Shown here in pieces: positions 23,291-33,900 of a stretch of 64,000 bases of DNA. The notes under the pieces are model-generated. The model did not search any database. It was not told the DNA's origin and was given only the letters and a program-made list of their open reading frames with translations. The stretch's first letter is position 1. Each line of letters begins with the position of its first letter. Position numbers and translations under genes: made by a program. This DNA is from Augochlora pura (Eukaryota; Arthropoda; Insecta; Hymenoptera; Halictidae), in contig NC_135778.1 in NCBI RefSeq assembly GCF_028453695.1, positions 33,345,214 to 33,409,213 of the forward strand, read 5' to 3'.

Positions 23291-24920
23291 TAGTACATTA
23301 GAAAAATATTCTGTCGCTTTTGATTTGGTGACAGAAAAATAAAATAGCAACTTGGTTTATAATTTCTATAATTAATTTGGCGCTTGTATCACTAGGACAC
23401 AGTGCATCATCAATTTTGTGGTGCAAGAGCATCCTTATCGAGCTGAAATAATTATTGCATTTGCTGCAGAATGCGCCCTGCTGCAATCAACAACTGCCCC
23501 TGCATCCAGGAATGCAACTGCGTTGCAAATTTAATGAATTATTTTGTGGTACAGTGACTGTAGTCGTTGCTTCTGTGTTTATTAGACTAAATAAATTACC
23601 GTTGGACAAACTGACGTAGGGAATATCCGTTATTATGTTAATAGAAGCGAGTACAGAGGGGAATAATTAATAACGATTAATTTTTAATTAAGTTCCGAAG
23701 AAGCTACTTTGCAATACTGCTGGCGTCATCTGTAGTTGAACAGTATCGAAGTGGCCTCATATTAACATTTAATTTTAAACAGTGCAAAATGTCGACAGCG
23801 ATATTCTATTCTATTAAATGATGGAAATTGAATGGAAAATTGATATATTAATTAATTGATCTACTTTATAAAATGAAATTGACACGGTAGTGCGATCTGA
23901 CTTAAAAATGCTCAAACTTCTCGCAAATTTAGATACACGAAATGGTACATGTGGCACCATCTACGCAAGACTGATAAACGATTATCTTCAACAGTTTCAG
24001 GCAATTGTAGTTAGATGGCGTCACAATATCAATTTAACGATACCTCGCAGGATTTATTAATTTTATATCGTGGTCCTGGATTTTTCATTAAACGAAAATA
24101 ATCGCGACGCAATGTCCACTTTTCTAGCTATCATTTGAATCCTAAAATGTCTAAAAATTTCTACGAGAGCATAAATAAACATAGAATAGCTTTTGTGAAT
24201 ACACTGGACGCAACATATTTAGTTTATTTTAACGTTGAAGCTCCTTTAAAAATAAATTTTTACGACGCGCCTCAGATGGCGCGCCAACCGAACGAATGCG
24301 CGGGAAGAGTGAGGGCGCAAGACGTTAAAGTAAGGTAAGCTAGGTTTCCTATCCATGTGCACACCGCACAGAATCTGATGGATATCATTTTGTTTCCCTC
24401 TATCGTATCTTGTTATCTTTTTAAAGTACTTACACGAAGATGGATATGCAATAAAATTATGAGCATGTGCGAGTCAGCTTAGAGAGTACAAAAAGCGTGC
24501 AGGAGTAGAACCCATTACTGTATATTTTAAATGATGTGTACAGGTACGTCACTCGTACGCCCTCTCGTGATTCTCGCGAAAATCTCAACGCTTCGTAGTC
24601 GGTACTTGTCGTTAGCAGAAGTGAATTTAAATGAATTGTATTCGGTATTGTGAAAACTAATCTAAGAATTCGCCAAGCACTTAATGTTTACAAGATAATA
24701 AGCATGTAAGTATCCTTCAATCGTCACAAATTAATCGCCAACCACCTGTGCAGATCGATTTTAAATAATCATTATTCGTATTTCGCTGCAAACTAATTCA
24801 GCTCCGATTTGCTTCTTACAGGTTATGTTCTCTGACGGATAAATAAATATATTGGCGAAGTGATGATAAAAGGAATACTTTAACGTTAATTGAACTGAAT
24901 TTGGAGCACCGGAAGTCGAA
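23291..24920. other. AT-rich unique DNA upstream of PIGS exon 1
   Basis: Mostly AT-rich with no coding exon recognised. The last 600 bases presumably hold the promoter and 5' leader of the plus-strand gene starting at 24,923. I see no clear TATA box, and a TATA-less promoter would be usual for a housekeeping gene. Confidence 0.4.
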
Positions 24921-24922
24921 CC

Positions 24923-24971
24923 ATGGGGAAAGAGGAGAAAACTACTATAGAATACGACACGTCCGTCGATG
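24923..24971 (+). other. PIGS: Proposed first coding exon of PIGS
   Basis: ATG in a strong context (GAACCATGG) opens 16 codons (MGKEEKTTIEYDTSVD) plus one base and ends at a consensus donor, G|GTAAGC. The phase-1 end joins exactly to the exon at 33,921, restoring a Glu codon ahead of RYRVYAS, the expected start of the first membrane span. The charged cytosolic N-terminus suits PIG-S. The 8.9-kb gap is long next to the other introns, so a nearer, unrecognised first exon remains possible. Confidence 0.55.
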
Positions 24972-27900
24972 GTAAGCTATTTTATTGCTTCTTCCTTCGT
25001 TCTCCCTCTCTCTATCTTTTATTAAGGCACACAGCGGACTCTCTGACACTAATATTATTCGAAACGATACATTATACTATGCGATTTCTATACTGTACAA
25101 AGATTAGGGATGCAACTATCACCGACTGCAAGTGTCGAACAGACACCTTCAGTGACAAGGCAATGGAAACTCTTCTAGAACAGTCGATGGAACATTTAAG
25201 TAGCCCAGTCAGGGAATTCCGATAAATTGAACACATAAGTGCCCCAAGTGGAAAACGCGATCGTTGTGATCAGGAGAGTGATGACACTGGGCCCTATTCC
25301 AGCTATAGCGAAGTCTCTAGTCTTTATGTGAGCTGCGGCAGTGGCTATGGCATTCGGAGGTGTGCCTACCGGTAGGTGGAAGGAGAAGGAACAGCACAAA
25401 GTGGCCGGCAGCATCAAGTAAAGAGGGTGTAACCTCATGGCAATGCACTAAAACCAAAATCCTTGATGTAGAATCGATACTACGTCTGCAAAATCAAATA
25501 AACTAACGCACCATTTCTGCCAGGACCGGTAGAATGATATTGGCAACAGCAACGTTGGAAGTTAGTTCAGTTACAGTTTCTGCAAACAGGCAGACAATGA
25601 ACAGTATAGCCATAGGGTCAATGGACTGCAGAGCAATGAGGGCATGTCCTAGGATGGAGGACAGATTAGAGCTGGTGCTGCCAGCCGAGATGGCAAACCC
25701 GCCTCCTAAAATGAAAATCAGACTCCAATGCATCTTCTGATGGATCATTTTCCACGTGATCATGCCAGCGGACGGTTTGCTGGGTCTCTTGGCCGGGTCT
25801 GCGTCGAAGGACCGTAGGAAGTCGAGCTTCGACGGTAGCACGAAGAATAGAATGATCACAAAAGCAGCCGCCGTCGAATCTTTAACATGTCTGCAATCAG
25901 AGACAATTCGTTATAATTTTCACGGGGAGTCCGGTTTTCCGGATACCCACAAGTGCGTGATGTAGGTGGGCCAACCGCTGGCGAATCCAGGACTCCTGAA
26001 GAACCAGAGCATCACCACCAACATGAACAACAGCCCCACCACCGACTCGTGCCACGTGATTGGTCCCAGTTCCTTGTACTTAGTCTGAATTACGGACGCC
26101 GCGACCTTCTCTCCATGGGAGCCTATGTCGATAGCATTGGCGTCCTTGCTCTCCGGCCGGAACATCCCCATGTACATCACCTGCAGCCAGAGCCATGTCA
26201 GGAACCCCATTAGCAGCATGGGAGGCACCGAGTAAAGCATCCACGAGGCCAGGCTGATGCCTGGACTATTCGGGAAACGCCTGGAACAAAGTACCATAAT
26301 AGGAACATCTTTCCCTAAGTAGTGGGACTTTGAGAACTATGGTGGCATTGTGGTGACAAGGAGATAGATCTTGCCAGGTTTTAGTTTTGCATTGTGTGGG
26401 GTTGACTGGTAAATGTAAGTGAAGATTAAGGATTCCAATGGGTGACCTTTTGCGTTCATGATCGGGTTTAAAGATATCTTTTCTTTTTTTAGTAAATATA
26501 AAGCATCAGGCCAAATTTAGCTTATCAGCAAAAAAAGAATGCTTTCGGTATCGTACCATAACGCCATCTATATCAAGTGACGTTTCCAGCAGTCGATAAA
26601 ACATTTCCCACTATTACTGAACGTCGATGAAAGGAACGAACGCTTACTTCTCAAAGAATCCTTTCAACGTCAGATTGGTCCCAGTGCCGACCAGGGTGCC
26701 GACCCCGCCAAGGCTGGAGGCGTACGCAGCCACGAGATAGTAAACCATGGTGGTGCGCGTAGGCTTCTTCTGCCTGCAACAGGAACACCATGAGAGCCTT
26801 GAGGACAAGGCGGCAGAGCTCTTTGTTTGAAACAAGCTGCACAAGTACTTGATCTACAGCTACGTACGACTCTTCGCCTGGCCCGTTCTCCCCTCCGCAT
26901 TCTTCTTCATCCGAGACGAACATGCTACCCAGACCTTGCTGAAAACAGGAGAAACTCGACGTAGAGCTATCCCCTGTAAAACAGGTGACCCACTTACCGC
27001 TTCAATCTCAAGGAGCACCGTCTCTATGATCGGCAGCATCATCGCTGTTGCTGCGGTGTTGGAGATCCACATGGACAGGAACATTGTGACGAAGAACAGG
27101 CCTAGGGTTAGTCTGGAAAATGAACACGTGCACTTGATGAATGTTTTAAGAGTCTCCTACTGTGCCATGGTCCTACAGTCTTGTCAGATGGATTCCCTGC
27201 TGCAGGGACTGCGGGAAATTCTCAGAAATTGTTCCTCAGCTTGGAAACAGAAAGGGACGACTAGGGAAGAGGAGACATTCGAGCCTTGTGGCACCTTTTT
27301 TATATTAGATCGAGTCATAAATAATTTCCGTTCTTTCATTAGATATTTATTTTGTTCTTTCTATTTATTTTTTATTTATTTGTTTTATTACGAACCATTA
27401 TCTATTTCGCGAAAACAAAGCCTCTTTTGTCCGGTGATTCGTAGTGGCTAAATAAGAACAATAGATCATATTCGGTTGCTTTGAAAGTTATTCGTAACTC
27501 AACCTAATAGTTATATAATTATAAAAGTTATCCACTTTTGTTTCCAAGCTGCCCATTTTCGTTTCTAAACGGAGGAAGAATTTCGGAGGATTTACCACAG
27601 AGCAATACGGACCACCATTTTTACGTCAACCTGTACAAACGATCTCGATCGATCGGAGGTCGTTGTCAGGAGAGGAAGCTCACCTGCGATGGCTGCATCC
27701 AATCGTTTTGATGATCAGCAACGCCACCCGCATGTGAAGGCCGGAGTTCTCGATGACTATCGCTATCACCATGCTGCCGATTAGCATCATGGTCGTGTCG
27801 TTCATGTAGCAGGCGCAAGTCTCCGCGGTGCTCATAATGCCCATCAGCGGATAAAGGACCACAGGGGTCAGACCCGTGATCGGCAAGGGGAGCACCTCGG

Positions 27901-30900
27901 TCATCCAGAACATGGCCATCAGCCCGACGACGAAGAGACACCGCATCGCCGTCACCTGAGCCAAGAATCGAGCGATCAAGAACGACATTTGATTCACGAT
28001 GGAGGTCGAGGTAGAAAGGAAGACGGCGACATAACCGTGCAGGAAATGCAGCGGTACTTTAAGGTAGCAGGATCGGCGGGTACAAATATGAATTATGTTC
28101 GTTATACCTCTTTGGTATCGACGGCGAGGACGACCGGCAGCAGAATCAGTGGCCATAGCACGATCACGAACGATTTCCAGTAGATCGAGAGAAATCGGAG
28201 AAGCAGAGCCCCGTAGTTCACTGTCTTCCTGAAACAGCTGACGATTGGATAACAGAGATAACGGAGACAGTGACCGGCTTTCAGGCGGCCGGATTTTCGA
28301 GCACAATGCATCCACGTACCTCGTGTCCACGGAATTGTTCATTTCCGGGTGGGGACCGCCGGGCTGCGTGGCCATTGCTCCCTGCACAGCCAGAAAAACG
28401 CTCCCGTGATCCGCGCGGTTCTATTTGTTTACGTTGCCCGCCACCGGGAGGAAAGATAGCCGCTCTTCCCGTTATCGGGATCTTCGTTGCAAAATGCTCT
28501 AATCGTCCGGATCGATCACGCGAAACTGTTGCCAAACCATATAATTCCTTAAGCATCTTAATACGCGGAAAATTCTCCGTGTCGAACGCGTACAGGGAAA
28601 ACATCGGAGAAGGTCTCCCCCTCTTCGAAAATTGTTTAGACGCGTGGCATTGTAAACAAATACGCTGCCGTGTTTAGGGAAGTCCGCGGGTTCGTAGTGC
28701 GCAAGAAACGTCCAAGTAGCTCGCGCGGTTGTGCCGGAAAAGAATGTTAAACTTGCGACATGGGCGGCGAAATTAATTTTTAAGAAACGATGGAGCGCGT
28801 TGGAAATTAATTCGAATTTTCTGCGCGGTGTAATTACGCGGCAGCCGTTATTGTATTTTAATTTTTCGCGCTATAATTTCGGCTCGTGCAAATGAAAATT
28901 CGGCGGTGGGAGGGCCGTGGGAGTGATCCAGGGACTCGAGAGGGGCGGGCGCCCTGCGAATCGGCGGGCAGGTATTCGAGCGACGGCGCGGCACAAGTGC
29001 GCATCGTTCCTCGGTCGAATTCGACGCCGCGTTGCGTAACCCGGCGTGGATTACCGGTTAAACAATTTTGCCGAGTGTCACCGCGCGAAATTGACCTCCC
29101 TAATCCACCGTTTAACCCGGCCGTGAACCGCGGAAAAACGAGGAAAACGACGAACGAATTTCGTGGCGCGGGAATTTCGAAAGCTGCTCGCCGGGTGTTT
29201 CCGCGCTGACATTCACGGCACGTTCCGGTTTCTCTTTCCGTTGCCGAAAACGTTTTCAATCGGCCGTGTCGCAACATCGAGCCGGCCCATAGCGATCGGT
29301 GCTACGTGAAATGCAGAGCGATTACGTTGCACGAGAAAACGTGACGTCGTCAATTGCTTAACTAGCTGGGACGGACGCGTCTTTAAAAAATTGTTTTTCC
29401 TCGCGATTGTACTAGGAAAAACTGATAAGGACATCAATTTCCCCGGACTGGTTTGCCACGTTTTCCGTCCCGGATAATTCTAGCCGCGAAAGGGCAACGC
29501 TGCGCGAACCGTAATGTCCTAAAAGTCTACTTGCGGAGGTTCAATTGCGCGTTAACCACAAAGGTTTGAGAGGCTAATGAAAATTATTGGGACGGCCGTC
29601 CCGATCGACTCGTTTCCTATCGATATTTAGACCGTTACGGTTTCTAAAAAAAAAATCGCACGAGAATAAACGCACGGTCATTTTAAAGATCGGAACCTCG
29701 ACTTTCACAAAGCATCGTTAATTTTTTCATAGCGATACTGTAAGCGAACAACCGAACGTGTATTTTACGAAACGTGTACCGCAACTTTTTACATCTTCAA
29801 GATCGTCGACAAATTTTGCCCACCACCGTATACTACCGTAGATTAATATCATCGTAGATTTGAAGAACGAAGCTTCGTCATTACAACGAAGTCTTAAAAT
29901 TTGATCCACGATTTTCTCTATCTCTATCATTTTATCGATCCCCAAAGGAAAGGTGTACGCGTAAACTTTGCGGTAATTTAAGGGATCCAGAGGATCGAAC
30001 ACGGGCTCCGTTTCCGTTTGATAAAACGGCTCGGAAAAATCGTGCATCAAGTTTTGATAGCTCATTGTAAAGGGAAAGCTTCGATCTTGGAACCAACGTT
30101 AGTCTTGATTTCGAGAAAAATTGTTCAACCATCTCGCAGACGTTCGAAATTGCGGCACGTTTGTAGAAATAGCGACTTCCGTCTTCTTTTTGCTACACCG
30201 TGTAGAAATTTTTTTACAAACAACGAGTAACGGTATGCAAAAGTATAGGTTTTGAGCCTTGAAACGAGCCAATGGTCACTGTCGTACGATTTTTTACAAC
30301 GGAACAGCGCGATCTGGAATATCGACGATTCTGCGGAAATCACGCGGAACGCCGATTCTAATTTATCGGCGCGACTTCGCCGAAGCTGCGTTAAAGGTAC
30401 GCGCATTATCATCGCGATAAAATCGAGCATTCCTTGCGACCGCGAAAATCGTCGATAAATCAATTTTTCTCCACGATCACACAATACCAAGTCACAACCC
30501 CGAAGAGCCGCGCCGAGCGGCACGGCGAATCTGGCCGAGTAAGTCGTCTTTTGAACCGGGAGCGACTTCGAAGTCGATCACTGCGTCCACCCTGCGGGCA
30601 CGTTCCGCGAATTGTAATCGTTCGAGGCACAACGAGATTTCTTTCGACCCGATCAAAGTGAGCGGCCGCCGTGCGACTCGGCGTGGCGCGACGCGGCGCG
30701 GCGACGGGCACGTACGCGACATGAGCCGGCGATGAAAAGAATGAATTCCGTACCATCCGGTGTATGCGTCGATCGATATATAAATCCCGGTTGTTTTCCC
30801 GGTCGAACAAAAGCAAGAAGATCGATTCGCGTGGCCGGCGACTTGCGACACACACGGCTTTTGAAAAGCGGCGGCTCCGGTTTCGACGGCTGCACGCACG

Positions 30901-33900
30901 CCGCTGCACCACTGGCCGTCGATCTACTCGAACGGTTGCAGAGCTCGGGCCGCGCGGGCCTCGGCTTTGATTAAGCTATCACCCCTCTCCTCTAACGAGA
31001 GATCTCGCCCTTTCTCTCACTCCCTCTCCCGGAGCCTCGCTCTTTCTCTCCCCCGGGTGTCACTCACTCGATTCAGCGCCGGTTCGTTTTCTTCTTCTCC
31101 ACGGCGTGCTCGTGTTCGTGTGCCTCCTCCTCCTCCTCTTGCTCCTCTTCTTGTCCACCGTCGCGTTCTCTTCGTGTTCTCTCCTCCGTGCGGCGTTTTT
31201 TCCAACCGGGAGGGAGAGGAGAGTCCTCCGCTCGCTCGCGGCACTCTTCAACGACTGCTACGTGAACTCGATAAACTATCGTTGCAAAAGTCGCTGGCCG
31301 ACGGGCACGCTTGACCTTGATACGAGAGGAACGCACCGCTTCCGCGGTGGCCCCGTCGAAAAAACGACGCTTCTGGACCACCTGTTTCTCGATGACCGCC
31401 GAATCGTGCCGGGTGGCCCATCGCGGACCTAGCAGGTGTTGATTGCTTGTCAGTCAACGGTGTGTCTCGCCCCGCGTCCTACAAGGTATTTACGGGCGCA
31501 CGATTTGTCGTGAGTTGCGCGACCTTTACTGAGTTAACCGTCGTGGGTATGGAATCTAGGATTGCGTAGGACGATTGTGTAGACTTTTACTAAACCGATT
31601 GTAAACGATTGTGTTGAATACATTTGGTATATTTTTGATGTACATTCTTGGCGTTTAAGCATTTTCAAAGATTTTTTTTAGAGAGGAAGTGGCAACCGCT
31701 TCTGCGAAAATAACTGTCCAATAAATTGTTAGCTTCTGGAATGTTTCCTGTAGCGAACATCATTGATGGGGAAATAACTGCTGCGTAGAACGATTCTGTA
31801 GACAATCGCGAATACAGTGGTATATTTGTTATATATATTTTAGACGTTTAAACACTTCCGATGATTCTTCAAAGAGGAAGTGACAATCGTTCGTTCGAGA
31901 ATAACTGTCCAATGAATTGTCAACTTGTGGAATTTTTCTTGTCGCAATCATCGCAGATATCAGAATCGTTCTATCGTAAAGCAATTTCGTAGACTCTTCC
32001 GAATGCAATGGTTTATTTTTATCAAACTGTGTATGGTTGAACATTTTTTAAAAATTTTCAAGGAGAAAAAGACAGTCAGTAATTCGTGACTTTGGTGAAG
32101 GATCACTGCCTAGTAAATTGTCTACTTCTTGCAATTTTTCCTGCAGCAATTATCCCAGTTATGGGAATCTGTCTTGCACAGAATAATTCTGTAGAATCTC
32201 TAGAATGTAGCAATTTATTTTGTTATCAAATGGTGTATAGTTAAATACTTTCTAAAAATTTTCAAAGAAGAAGAGTCTCTCGATAATTCACGACTTCAAT
32301 GAGAAAAGACTGTCTAACGAATAAACCACTTCTGCAACTTTCCCTGCCGCAGCTATCATAGTTATGGTAATTAGTCTTGCACAGAAAAATCCCATAGACT
32401 CTCCCGAATGGAATGGTACTCTTTTTAATTGCTTTATACTTGCATAAATATTTTTAAAGAATTTCCGAATTGGAAGACATAGAACCCCAGAAACATCTAA
32501 ACAGCTAACAAAATTCCACTTCCCTCAACTTTCCGAACGTGCTAAAATATCTATAGCATTGTAAAAATATATACCATTGTACTCAGGAGAGTCTGCAGAA
32601 TCATTCCAGGTACGATTCATAGCATCAACAAACTTTATTCGAAATATCTCCTTGTAAGCTTTCGAGAAGAGTTCGAAAGTGTTGGAAATTGGACGCAGTT
32701 GGTCCAATTTCCGGGGTTGTTATCGGGGTTAGGATGCCGGTCCAGGGTGTTATTTTACAAAGTTACGAGTTCGATAAGATAAGGAGGCGATGAGGGGGTT
32801 GCGAACGAGAGCCCTTCGGGGACGGCTAGCCGACGGGGAGCGAGAGGGGTCGCGAGACCCGAGTCGAGCAATTGGGGAATTACTAATGGTCGAAATCGTT
32901 TGAACCTGCGTCGGAGTTCTCGAGATCGGATCACTTAAAGCGATCGTTTTACGTCTCGTGGCTCGGCGGAGCGGACCCACTGGGGAGGGAAACAAAGTCG
33001 ACTGAGCATTCAAATCAATCTAATCGGGTAATTAAACCCGCTCACGGTAGCAACTCGTCCTCGTTCTTGTTGCGTAACGCGTCACGATTATTCGAGGAGG
33101 ACGTAAACACGATCGCGAGGCGTTCTCCGTGCACGGTCGCCGGCCGAACTTGGCCAACTTTTCTCTCCTCTTGTTTGTATTCCGTCCGTTACGCGACCGA
33201 TCTTTCTCTCTGGCTCGTTTTATTACCGACCATGATAAGGCCTGAATACGCTACCAAAATGGGCGCGACGGCGGCCGCGTGCTCGGTTTTCGGCGGGAAA
33301 CGGCCATTCGAATTCGAAGGGGTACGAAGTCTAATCTAAGCCCGGCACGTGTCCCGAGACATACGAGAAAGATAACAGCGATCCCCGACGCTGTACCTAT
33401 TGCTATAATGCTCGCGATAAGTCGGCGGTCACTACGCAGGCGGCACAGTTCATCTTCCAATCGAAGATAACGAGAAAAAGTGTGTCCCATACGGAAGCTG
33501 AATTGGCTGTGCCGTTTAACGGAGACCGTGGTCCGATTATTCCCAGGGTCGACCGCACGACGACGCACCTTCGAAACGCCATATCTATTTGTCTTTCTCC
33601 CATCGTCCTACTTGCTATAAGCATCCTCGAATAACGCCGTCTATAATTAACCCTAGAACGACCCCTTTCCAGTTTTCGTAACATCACGGGATGGCGTGCG
33701 ACTCAAAATAAAACATTAATAACTAAAATATTACTCGTAATTTTCTAAGTATAAAATGAAAAGTATCAATTAGAACGATAAGAGAAACTTCAGTGTTTTA
33801 GTATTTATTAGCACGTTTGCGAATTGTTATTAAAAATGTTGCGGGGTCGTCGGCGACTCGACGGGGTCATTTTAGGGTGAATAACATACGACTGACCTTA

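Noticed and set aside
26849..27451. 200-codon plus-strand frame
   Set aside because: It is antisense to exons 4 and 5 of the SLC13 gene, whose minus-strand reading has clear family motifs.
28376..28387. Upstream start for the SLC13 protein at 28,387
   Set aside because: The codon there is GTG, not ATG. The first in-frame ATG is at 28,375.
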